A DNA stretch of 64,000 nucleotides from Paenibacillus sp. MSJ-34 (lineage in GTDB: Bacteria; Bacillota; Bacilli; Paenibacillales; Paenibacillaceae). The position numbers were made by a program, and so were the translations under genes. The first letter of the stretch is position 1, and the number at the start of each line of letters is the position of its first letter. The stretch covers positions 20,555-84,554 of the forward strand of contig NZ_JAHLPR010000031.1 in the NCBI RefSeq assembly GCF_018918005.1, read 5' to 3'. The notes under the pieces are model-generated. The model worked only from the letters and a program-made list of their open reading frames with translations. It had not been told where the DNA came from and made no database searches. Shown in pieces: positions 50,925 through 59,600 of the stretch.

Positions 50925-51794
50925 ATGGACATGACAGCACGAACGCACCTTGATCGAAGCCGCAACGAACGCAGGGTGAGAATGAAGAAACGAAGACGGC
51001 TCATCCTTCTGTTGGCAGCCGTTATCTTGCTCGTTGTCTCCCTTGTGAAGTTGGCTGCAGCGCCTGAAACGGCGATTGCGCAGCGGCATGCCAAGCAGCC
51101 GGCGGACCCGACGACGAGTAGCGAGAGCAAGCCGCAGGGAGAAGAGATGGTCAAGCCTCGGGGAGAAGACGCCAGGCCGCAAGGGAAAATCGTCTATTTG
51201 ACGTTCGACGACGGCCCGAGCCAATGGACCGGGAAATTTCTCGATGTTTTGCAGGAGCAGGACGTCAAGGCAACGTTCTTTATGCAAGGAAGCAATTTGA
51301 AGCGCAAAAGCCTGCAAAGCGATGTGAAGCGTGCGGTGCGCGAAGGGCATTATGTCGGCGGACACAGCATGACTCATCAATATAAAAAGCTGTACGAACA
51401 AGGGGAGTTCGTAACCGAGATGCAAGAAACGTTATCGCTGATTCATGATATAACAGGCGAGAATCCGCATTTGGTGCGTCCGCCTTACGGGTCGGCGCCG
51501 GGACTGAACGACGAACAAATTCGCGATCGGATCGCCGATGCGGGAATCAAAATTTGGGATTGGACGATCGATTCGAATGATTGGAACTTGAAGGATCATC
51601 CGGAACAGATTATCGAGAACGTCAAGAAAGCGACGAAGGTTGATCTGGAAGTCGTACTTATGCATGAAAAACCGCAAACGCTCCAAGTTCTCCCTGACAT
51701 TATCGCCTTCTATCGGGAAGCGGGATACGAGTTTGGCTTATATGACGATGCCGAACATTTCCACCTGAATTTCCAGAAGGATCATCGCTTGTAA
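50925..51794 (+). CDS. Polysaccharide deacetylase (CE4 / NodB family)
   Basis: A 289-residue protein with one N-terminal membrane anchor (RRRLILLLAAVILLVVSLV) and a Pro/Lys-rich linker. CE4 motifs: LTFDDGP (catalytic and metal Asp), GGHSMTHQY (metal His), RPPYGSAPG, and VLMHEKP near the end. It removes acetyl groups from GlcNAc of peptidoglycan or a wall polysaccharide outside the cell. GAGAGAGGGG precedes the ATG; the in-frame ATG at 50931 is equally possible. First gene of the envelope operon. Confidence 0.88.
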   Translation: MDMTARTHLDRSRNERRVRMKKRRRLILLLAAVILLVVSLVKLAAAPETAIAQRHAKQPADPTTSSESKPQGEEMVKPRGEDARPQGKIVYLTFDDGPSQWTGKFLDVLQEQDVKATFFMQGSNLKRKSLQSDVKRAVREGHYVGGHSMTHQYKKLYEQGEFVTEMQETLSLIHDITGENPHLVRPPYGSAPGLNDEQIRDRIADAGIKIWDWTIDSNDWNLKDHPEQIIENVKKATKVDLEVVLMHEKPQTLQVLPDIIAFYREAGYEFGLYDDAEHFHLNFQKDHRL

Positions 51795-51816
51795 GGACAT
51801 AGAGAGGGAGAGAGAG

Positions 51817-52500
51817 ATGAAGAAGAGCATACCATGGATCGTTTTGATCGCAGCCGCCGTTTTGATTTTTGCCGTGTACAACGTCTTTTCCGGCAATAGC
51901 GGCGCAAGCGACAGCCGTCCGGGCGGAAGCGGCGTCAACGATACGACGCACGACCCGATCTATAAGGTCGTCCTCGATCCGGGACACGGCGGCAAGGATC
52001 GCGGCGCGACCGGCGCCAGCGGACAGGATGAAAAGGACTTTACGTTGCAACTGTCGCACAAGGTGAGAGAACGGTTGGAGCAAGAGCCGCAAATCGAGGT
52101 CTATATGACCAGAACCGACGACAGTTTTATTTCCTCGATCGATCGGGAGAGACCCGAGTTTGCCAATCAGTTGAACGCGGACGTATTCCTATCCATTCAC
52201 GGCAATACCTTTACCGACGCCGGCGTTTCGGGCACGGAAACGTATTATTACCGCGAGGAATCGCTTCAATTGGCTGAAATCATGCATAAGCATACGGTAG
52301 AAGCGACCGGATTCCGGGACCGCGGGGTGAAGAAAGAAAATTTTTTCGTTGTGAAGGATACGAAGATGCCGGCGGTGCTGCTGGAAGTAGGTTATTTGAC
52401 GAATCCGCAAGACGAGGCGCAATTGTTGAAGGACGAAGTTCAGAATCGGATTGCCGGATCGATCGTAGCCGGGATCAAGGAATATTTGAACATACAATAA
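51817..52500 (+). CDS. N-acetylmuramoyl-L-alanine amidase (Amidase_3, CwlD/AmiC type)
   Basis: A 227-residue enzyme with an N-terminal signal anchor (IPWIVLIAAAVLIFAVYNVF). Zinc ligands and catalytic Glu are visible: His in VVLDPGHGGKDRGATG, Glu in GQDEKDF, His in DVFLSIHGN and Glu in VLLEVGYLTN. It cleaves the bond between MurNAc and the stem peptide. No SH3 or CWBD repeat, so it is the CwlD-like short form. Confidence 0.9.
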   Translation: MKKSIPWIVLIAAAVLIFAVYNVFSGNSGASDSRPGGSGVNDTTHDPIYKVVLDPGHGGKDRGATGASGQDEKDFTLQLSHKVRERLEQEPQIEVYMTRTDDSFISSIDRERPEFANQLNADVFLSIHGNTFTDAGVSGTETYYYREESLQLAEIMHKHTVEATGFRDRGVKKENFFVVKDTKMPAVLLEVGYLTNPQDEAQLLKDEVQNRIAGSIVAGIKEYLNIQ

Positions 52501-52521
52501 ACGGGAGAGAGGAATTGGAAA

Positions 52522-53181
52522 ATGAGAAAGAACTTCATTGCATTTTTACTTATTGGAATCATCGCATTATCGCTCGCTGCGTGCGGAAATCAGGGAAAGG
52601 GACCGAAGCAGTCCGCGACGGATCAGGAACAAGAGGCGGTACCCGCAACTGCGGAGTATAAAAACGTATTTCAAACGAGCGTATTTCTGGGGGATTCGAT
52701 TACGGAGGGATTGTCTTTTCACGATGTGTTAGATGAAGCGAATGTGCTTGCCGGCGCGGGGAAAACGGCCGAGTTCGCGCTGGAAGATATCGAGGAGTTG
52801 GCGAAGCGAAATCCGAAACATATCTTTATCCTATTGGGTTCGGATGACATTCTATGGCCGACGGACGATCCCAAACAATACTCGCTGACGCAATACGCCA
52901 AGTTGATTGATACGATCAAGGATAAACTGCCGGGCGCAGCGATCACGATCTTGCCTGTTACGCCGGTGACGGCCGAAGCGGAGCAAGAAGAACCCCGATA
53001 CCGCAATATCGAAGACTACAATCAGGGATTGAAGGAACTGGCCGCCAAGGAACAAGTCGGATTCGTCGACTTATCATCGATCTTTGCCGGCAACCCGGAC
53101 GTGCACGATGCGGACGGCATCCATTTTAAAGCCGAGTTTTATCCGCTCATGCTCGATCTGTTGAAAGATCAAGTGAAATAA
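52522..53181 (+). CDS. SGNH/GDSL-hydrolase lipoprotein
   Basis: A 219-residue lipoprotein with lipobox LAAC (Cys21). Ser in FLGDSITEG, the GSDD block and DADGIHF carry the Ser-Asp-His set of the SGNH fold. SGNH proteins beside MBOAT and DHHW genes act as extracytoplasmic O-acetyltransferases or esterases. It is placed directly before the MBOAT gene. Confidence 0.85.
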   Translation: MRKNFIAFLLIGIIALSLAACGNQGKGPKQSATDQEQEAVPATAEYKNVFQTSVFLGDSITEGLSFHDVLDEANVLAGAGKTAEFALEDIEELAKRNPKHIFILLGSDDILWPTDDPKQYSLTQYAKLIDTIKDKLPGAAITILPVTPVTAEAEQEEPRYRNIEDYNQGLKELAAKEQVGFVDLSSIFAGNPDVHDADGIHFKAEFYPLMLDLLKDQVK

Positions 53182-53216
53182 CATGCGAACGGGTGCATCA
53201 TTGGAGGTGACGGGAA

Positions 53217-54623
53217 TTGGTATTTAGCAGTCTGCTATTCCTGTTCCTATTTTTGCCGGCAACGATTCTTGTTTATTATCTATCGCCTAGAGGGCTGCGA
53301 AATGCCGTTCTGCTCGTTGCGAGCCTCGTATTTTATGCATGGGGAGAGCCGTTATATATATTGATCATGATCTTCTCTACCGTCTTTGATTATGCGAACG
53401 GATTGCTGATCGATAAGTACAGGCATCGCAAGGCGATTGCCAGAACGGTCTTTATCGTGTCCATCGCCGGCAGTTTAGGCATTCTCTGTTTCTTCAAATA
53501 TGCCGGGTTTGTCGTGGACAATATCAATCAACTGTTCCATCTCCATCTTCAAGCGGCCGATCTTCCGCTGCCGGTGGGCATCTCCTTCTATACGTTCCAA
53601 ACGATGTCCTATGTCGTGGACGTGTACCGTGACAAAGTGCCCGTGCAGAGGAATATCGTCTCCTTCGGCGCCTATGTGACGATGTTCCCGCAGCTTGTTG
53701 CGGGTCCGATCGTCAAATACGGCGACATCGCGGGGCAACTGGCTTCCCGCAAAGTGACGCTGGACCGGTTCGGCGAAGGGGCGGAATTGTTGATGAGAGG
53801 GCTGGCCAAGAAGGTGCTGCTTGCCAACAATATCGGATTGCTGTGGACGAGCGTGAAGGCGACGCCCATGGAGGATTTGAGCGTGCTGTCCGCATGGCTC
53901 GGCATCATTGCGTTTACCTTCCAAATCTATTTCGATTTCAGCGGGTATTCGGATATGGCGCGCGGACTCGGCAAAATGTTCGGCTTCGATTTTATGAAAA
54001 ATTTCAACTACCCTTATCTATCGAAAAGCGTGACGGAATTTTGGCGCAGATGGCATATCTCCTTAGGCTCCTGGTTTCGGGAGTATGTCTATATTCCGCT
54101 AGGCGGCAATCGGTCGGGCTTGCCGAAGCAACTGCGCAATCTGTTCGTGGTGTGGCTGGCGACCGGCTTATGGCATGGGGCGAGCTGGAATTTTATCGTA
54201 TGGGGCTTGTATTTCGGTTTCTTCGTTACGGTCGAGAAGCTGTTTCTATTGAAATGGCTGCAACAGCGGTCCGGCATCGCAGGACATATCTATACGCTGC
54301 TCATCGTCATCGTCGGATGGGTATTGTTCGAATTTGAAAATATGGCTGCCGCTTTGCAATTTATCGGAACGATGTTCGGTTTCGGCGCGCACGGAATTGC
54401 GGATAATATGGCGCTCTATTCCTTGTCAACGAATCTCGTATTGTTGGTCGTGTTGGCGTTGTGTGCAACTCCGCTTCCCCGGAAGGCTTTATCGCATCTC
54501 AGGGAAAGAAGCAGGATGGCAGGCGCGATGGCCGTCCCGGCTATTTATTTCGTATTAATGATGCTGTCGACGGCTTATTTGGTCAATGAAACATACAATC
54601 CTTTCTTATACTTTCGATTTTGA
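53217..54623 (+). CDS. MBOAT-family O-acyltransferase (AlgI/DltB/PatA-like)
   Basis: A 468-residue membrane protein with about 11 helices. MVFSSLLFLFLFLPATILVYYL is the usual start of this subfamily. FWRRWHISLGSWFREYVYIPLGG and GLWHGASWNFIVWG hold the conserved histidines. It passes acetyl groups from the cytosol to an extracytoplasmic acceptor handled by the SGNH or DHHW partner. TTG start with GGAGGTGACGGGAA upstream. Confidence 0.9.
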   Translation: MVFSSLLFLFLFLPATILVYYLSPRGLRNAVLLVASLVFYAWGEPLYILIMIFSTVFDYANGLLIDKYRHRKAIARTVFIVSIAGSLGILCFFKYAGFVVDNINQLFHLHLQAADLPLPVGISFYTFQTMSYVVDVYRDKVPVQRNIVSFGAYVTMFPQLVAGPIVKYGDIAGQLASRKVTLDRFGEGAELLMRGLAKKVLLANNIGLLWTSVKATPMEDLSVLSAWLGIIAFTFQIYFDFSGYSDMARGLGKMFGFDFMKNFNYPYLSKSVTEFWRRWHISLGSWFREYVYIPLGGNRSGLPKQLRNLFVVWLATGLWHGASWNFIVWGLYFGFFVTVEKLFLLKWLQQRSGIAGHIYTLLIVIVGWVLFEFENMAAALQFIGTMFGFGAHGIADNMALYSLSTNLVLLVVLALCATPLPRKALSHLRERSRMAGAMAVPAIYFVLMMLSTAYLVNETYNPFLYFRF

Positions 54624-54637
54624 AGGAGGGGGCGGCC

Positions 54638-55786
54638 TTGAATCGGCACGACAACATATATAAACATATGATGGCCATCCTGTTATTGCTGTTTATAAGC
54701 ATCATCGCGATCCTTAATCTTATAGCTCCCGCCAAAGTATTCTCGGAATCGGAGAATCGGAATTTAGAGCAGATGCCGGAGTTTTCGCTGGACAGTTTGC
54801 TGTCGGGAAAGTTTACTTCCAATTCCGAGAAGTATGTGTCCGATCAATTTGCTTTCCGAGACGTTTGGATCGGCGTAAAATCCGATACGGATCGAGCGAT
54901 GGGGAAAAAGGAGAGCAACGGCGTTTATTTGGGCAAGGACGGATATCTTATTCAACAATTCACTCCGCCTGCAAACGGGGATCTGGAAGCCAGGATCGAG
55001 GCCATCCATGCGTTTGACGACGCCACGCCTGCCCTGCATAAATATGTGATGCTTGTGCCCACGGCTGTGACGGTGCTTAAGGAGAAACTCCCGGCCTATG
55101 CCCCTGACGGGGACGAACTTGCGTATTTGGATGAGGTCCGGCAAGCGCTCCCCGGCGATATCGGTTTTGTAGATGTGTATCCCGCGCTGTATGACGGGCG
55201 GGAGCAAGCGCTGTATTATCGAACCGACCATCATTGGACGACCGCAGGCGCCTATTATGCATATCGGGAGTTATGCAAGCAAATGGGAATTGCCCCGAAA
55301 GGGGAGGAAGATTTCAACGTTCGGCAGGTCACGGATGATTTCTATGGGTCGCTCTATTCGAAGAGCGGGTTCCGACATATACAGCCCGACCGCATCGAGC
55401 TTTATTTGCCCAAGGATGAAGGGAAGATTGCGGTAGAGTACGCCGACGAAGGGCGAACCTCGGATTCCTTGTATGAGATGGCGAATCTTGACAAGAAGGA
55501 TAAGTATACGGTGTTCCTTAACGGCAATCATGGGCTTGTGAAGATAAAGACGAACCGTTCGGATGGGAAAAAGCTGCTCGTGGTCAAAGATTCGTATGCC
55601 AATAGCCTGATTCCTTTTTTAACGGAACATTTCGGCGAAATTTATGTGGTGGACCTGCGGTATTACGAAGAAAACTTGGCGGCTCTTGTGCAAGAACATG
55701 AAATCCGCGACATGCTGCTGCTTTACAATATCAATACGTTCTTTGAAGATCCATCTATTATGAACTTATCGGAGTTGATCGAATGA
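54638..55786 (+). CDS. DHHW-motif protein (AlgJ/AlgX-like)
   Basis: A 382-residue protein with one N-terminal membrane anchor and an extracytoplasmic SGNH-like domain. YRTDHHWTTAGAYYAY carries the DHHW motif, LVVKDSYANSLIPFL the nucleophile-like Ser. Such proteins complete MBOAT-dependent O-acetylation, as AlgJ/AlgX do for alginate. TTG at 54638 is chosen because AAGGAGGGGG lies 6 bases upstream. Its stop overlaps the next gene by 4 bp. Confidence 0.87.
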   Translation: MNRHDNIYKHMMAILLLLFISIIAILNLIAPAKVFSESENRNLEQMPEFSLDSLLSGKFTSNSEKYVSDQFAFRDVWIGVKSDTDRAMGKKESNGVYLGKDGYLIQQFTPPANGDLEARIEAIHAFDDATPALHKYVMLVPTAVTVLKEKLPAYAPDGDELAYLDEVRQALPGDIGFVDVYPALYDGREQALYYRTDHHWTTAGAYYAYRELCKQMGIAPKGEEDFNVRQVTDDFYGSLYSKSGFRHIQPDRIELYLPKDEGKIAVEYADEGRTSDSLYEMANLDKKDKYTVFLNGNHGLVKIKTNRSDGKKLLVVKDSYANSLIPFLTEHFGEIYVVDLRYYEENLAALVQEHEIRDMLLLYNINTFFEDPSIMNLSELIE

Positions 55787-56274
55787 AACAATATAATAGG
55801 AAGCTTGCAGCCGCTCTCGTTGCGTTTGCCTTGGCGATCGGCCTTTTGGCCGGGTGTTCCGGCAAGGGGGACGGGGATGCGGATAAACTGTCGGCCGCCG
55901 ATGTAGGGGAACGGATCGGGCAGGCGGTGAGCTTGGACGGTATGAAACAAGGGGATGCGAAGAAACTGCAAAAGCTGTACCATATCGATGCGGGGGACGT
56001 GGAGGACTTCGTTCTTTATACGGCGACATCGAATGTGAAAGCGGACGAATTGGCAGTAATCAAAATAAAAGACGAGAATCAAGCCGAAAGCGTCAAAGCG
56101 AAAATATTGCAAAGAATCGATGCGCAAACGGTCAAATTTAAAGATTATCGCCCGGAAGAGTATTTTCTCATCGAGAAGCATGTTTTAAAGACGAAAGGCC
56201 CGTTTATTCTGTTCGCCGTCTCCCAAGTAGCCGATCGGATGGAACGCGCGTTTGACGAGGCATTTTCATTATAG
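55783..56274 (+). CDS. DUF4358 lipoprotein
   Basis: A 163-residue lipoprotein, lipobox LLAGC (Cys25). The body fits the DUF4358 family (AVSLDGMKQGDAKKLQKLYHID, ADELAVIKIKDENQAESVKAKI). In Firmicutes this family repeatedly accompanies MBOAT-DHHW pairs, so it is presumably an accessory part of the O-acetylation system. Coupled by ATGA overlap; a terminator follows. Confidence 0.82.
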   Translation: MKQYNRKLAAALVAFALAIGLLAGCSGKGDGDADKLSAADVGERIGQAVSLDGMKQGDAKKLQKLYHIDAGDVEDFVLYTATSNVKADELAVIKIKDENQAESVKAKILQRIDAQTVKFKDYRPEEYFLIEKHVLKTKGPFILFAVSQVADRMERAFDEAFSL

Positions 56275-56285
56275 TTGTTTGATAT

Positions 56286-56313
56286 CCTCTGTCCGAAACG
56301 ACAGAGGTTTTTT
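56286..56313 (+). terminator. Rho-independent terminator of the envelope operon
   Basis: Perfect 8-bp stem CCTCTGTC / GACAGAGG, loop CGAAAC, then six T. Confidence 0.92.
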
Positions 56314-56403
56314 GCGCAGTTTAGTAACGTTTTCTCCGCATAGGGTTGTATAGGTTTTGTATAGGTTGGATTGCTACACTATATCGTAGGGGAGTGTTGA
56401 ATT

Positions 56404-56529
56404 TTGGCAGATGATGTCGTTCCGAACTATATTTTGGAGAGGAGGGATTTGACTTCTCATTATGAGTATGTAGACGAGACGCAGTGTAAGGTGAAGTGCG
56501 GCATCATTGTCGAAAGACGGTCGGAATGA
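56404..56529 (+). CDS. Possible 41-residue small protein
   Basis: TTG 56404 opens a 41-codon frame (starts MADDVVPNYILERRDLTSH, ends KCGIIVERRSE) with GGGGAGTG 8 bases upstream and two Cys (CKVKC). It is not similar to anything I recognise. It lies between the envelope-operon terminator and the surface-protein gene. GTATAGGTTTTGTATAGG upstream is a direct repeat. It could be a small regulator or a chance frame. Confidence 0.38.
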   Translation: MADDVVPNYILERRDLTSHYEYVDETQCKVKCGIIVERRSE

Positions 56530-56692
56530 CAACGTTTACGCCAGAAGAGACCCCATTATGTTTTCATATCGAATCCTCCTGCAAATGTATGAAACAGGCA
56601 GGTGGATCTCTCTGAGGGAAACCTGTTCCATCTGCTCTCCAACTGGTTCTGCAAATGCCGGGAGGTACGAAAGAACAGGAGGATGAGAGAGC

Positions 56693-59600
56693 GTGTTTAC
56701 ACGAAGCAGTAAGTTGTATTGGAAGAAGCAGCTTATGGTCTTGCTCGCGTTCGTTGTCGTAGCGGGCGGGTTCCCTGCTGTATTCGCGCCGCAGGTAGCG
56801 GAAGCGGCTGAGACGGACCCTATCAAGTGGTTGACGTACAAGTTCGATATTAATGATTTTTCGGAAAAATCTCAGCAGGAACTATTTCAGTTAAATGGGC
56901 AAGCGGCATTTTCGGATGGAAGGTTGATTGTGAACCCGGGAGCTCCATTAAACAAGCATATTCCTGGAAGCGCATTTAACAAACAATCTTTTCAACCGCA
57001 TGAAGAATTTTCGTTTAGTACCGGATTTTCCTTTGTATTTAACGGTAATCCGGGGAAGTCTGCCGATGGAATGACCTTTGCGATTGTGACTGATCTAGAA
57101 GGTTTGGGTGACACTGGTGGAGGTATGGGAATACAAGGGGTAGCACCAAGTTTTTCCCTAAAATTTGATACCTATAAAAATGGAGATCCTTATTTTGATC
57201 CGTCGTACAACTATATAGGAATTGCAATTGATGGAGACATAACAAATACGAATCCGTTATGGTATAAAGACCTCAACGCTGCTGATATGAGAGATGATTC
57301 CGGCAACCCTAAGATTGTTCTGGCAAACGGTAAGACATATTATGCCTGGATCGATTACGACGGTGCATCCAGCAATGTAAAGGTGTACTTGAATGATTTA
57401 GCGAGCAAACCAGACGAACCTTTAATCAATGCTGAAAATATCAACCTGAAGGATATTTTTAATGATGCGAATGCCATTTATACGGGTTTCACTGGCGTAG
57501 GCTACAATGAATCGCATGAAATTTTAAGCTGGTATTTTGTTAACGACTTTGCGCCGATTGGCGATCTGGACGACACCAGCGGGTACCAACAAGCCCCTTC
57601 AACTCTGGAATTGGAAGTTGGAACTGCAAGCCAAGGTGCTTATCCAATTGTGATTACCGCAAAAAACGCTGACGGAAATCCTGCCGCAGATGTGCCAATC
57701 ACAATAACAGGTTCGCAAAATGGCACTTGGAAAGATGCGGATGGTAATCCGATCACAGACTGGTCTGCGGTGACAACAGACAGTAATGGACAAGTTATAG
57801 TTTATTACATTCCTGGCAACGTTTTTGATCCAAGTGATTTAAGAGCAACGGCGGTTGGCGGTGCGATTGCGACCGGAACGATCTCTGCTTTTCCGTCAGC
57901 ACCAGGTGGGGTAATAGACAAACAACCGGTATTGTGGTTGAAGGCGGATGACGGTGCGACAGAGGATTCTGGAAAATTAAAAGCTTGGAATGACCAATCG
58001 GAAAATCCTGTGGAGTTTACTCTTGATGTGCCGGTTGGACAAGAAGCGAGAACACCCAAGTATAATGCGAACGGGGTAAACTTCAACCCAAGTGTGACTT
58101 TTAGCAATCCTACTAGCGCTAATCATTATGGAACCTCAGCTAAATTAGTTGGAGATAAGCAGATTACTTTCCAGTCTGGATACGCTGTTTATAAGCCGAA
58201 TGGTGGAGCACTCGTTGGTTCAACTGAAATACAGGATTACGGTGCTATCATTTTAGGCAGCTATGGCGCTAATTTCGCCGTAGGGACTGGAAAAACGGGT
58301 AATTACCGTTATATCCCAGGAGCAAGCAATGCGCGATACCAACTTGTACAGTATGAGATTGAGGATACAATTACTCATACAGGTAAAATTGATGGTAAGC
58401 CAGTAACATTAACGAGAAATGATCAGAGTTTTGGACCAATAAAAATTACACCTGTTGTTGGAGCCACTGCTGGTACCAAAGATCTTAACTGGGGAGGTTT
58501 AAACGGCGAAGTAGCAGAAATCATTTTATTTGATGGGATGACCACTTCAGACGCAGCAAAAATCGAAACATATTTAGCTGTAAAATATGGCATTACCCTG
58601 AATGATGGCAATAGTGATTATGTTGCTACCAGCGACGTAACAGTATGGGATGCTACTAAAAACTCAGGATACAAAAATAATATTGCTGGCATTGGTCTTG
58701 ACACGATCGAAGGTCTCCATCAAAAGCAGAGCCGCAGTATAAACACTGGCACGCAGATTGTCATCAGCTCAGGTCAATTAACGGAAACTAATGAACCTGA
58801 CGGTTCAGAGTTGGCTGACGGACAGTACCTAATATGGGGCGATAATGGAGACCCTCTTGTTTTTGACAAGCAAATCGGTATAACGAATGAATACCGTGCG
58901 CAACGTGTATGGAAGGTACAGAATACTGGCGGAGTCGGTCTGGTACAAGTCGCAATCCCGGTAAGTGCTATTCCGGCTGGGAAAAAGTTGATTGTGAGTG
59001 ACAGCGATACCGATTTTACTACTGCTATAGGTTACGAACTAGAAGTTAAAGATCTTAACGGTGTTCCGCACTACGTTGCGACGGTACAGGAAGGTTTGGC
59101 AGATGAACAGTTCTTCACTTATGGGGTGCAGGCGCCAACGCCTCAAACCGTGACTCTTGAAGAAGTTGCGAATGACGGAGGAAATGAGATCATTCTAACT
59201 TTCGATCAAGAAATTGCGGATGGCGTAACAACAGAAGGTTTTGCGGTTACAGTTGGCGATGCGCTAGAACCTGTTGAAATTAGCGAGATTGTCGTGGAAG
59301 GCAATAAGGTGAAGTTGAAACTGTCGAAAGAGCTTCGTCCAGATGATACTTTGAGGCTGAAGTATGAAAAACCGACGGATGGCAACTTAAAAGGGACGAA
59401 TGGCGCTTTTGTTCTTGATTTTGACAGGAAAGTTGACAACAATCTTATCGCGTTTCCATCTTTAGAGATTACCGAACCAAGCGGCGATACCGTCTATATC
59501 AAGAACCCAGAGATCAAAGGAACGGCAGACAAAGAAGCCAAGGTTGAGGTAACCATTAAGAAAGAAGATGGCACTGTCATTGGCCCGGTAGAGGTTGAGG

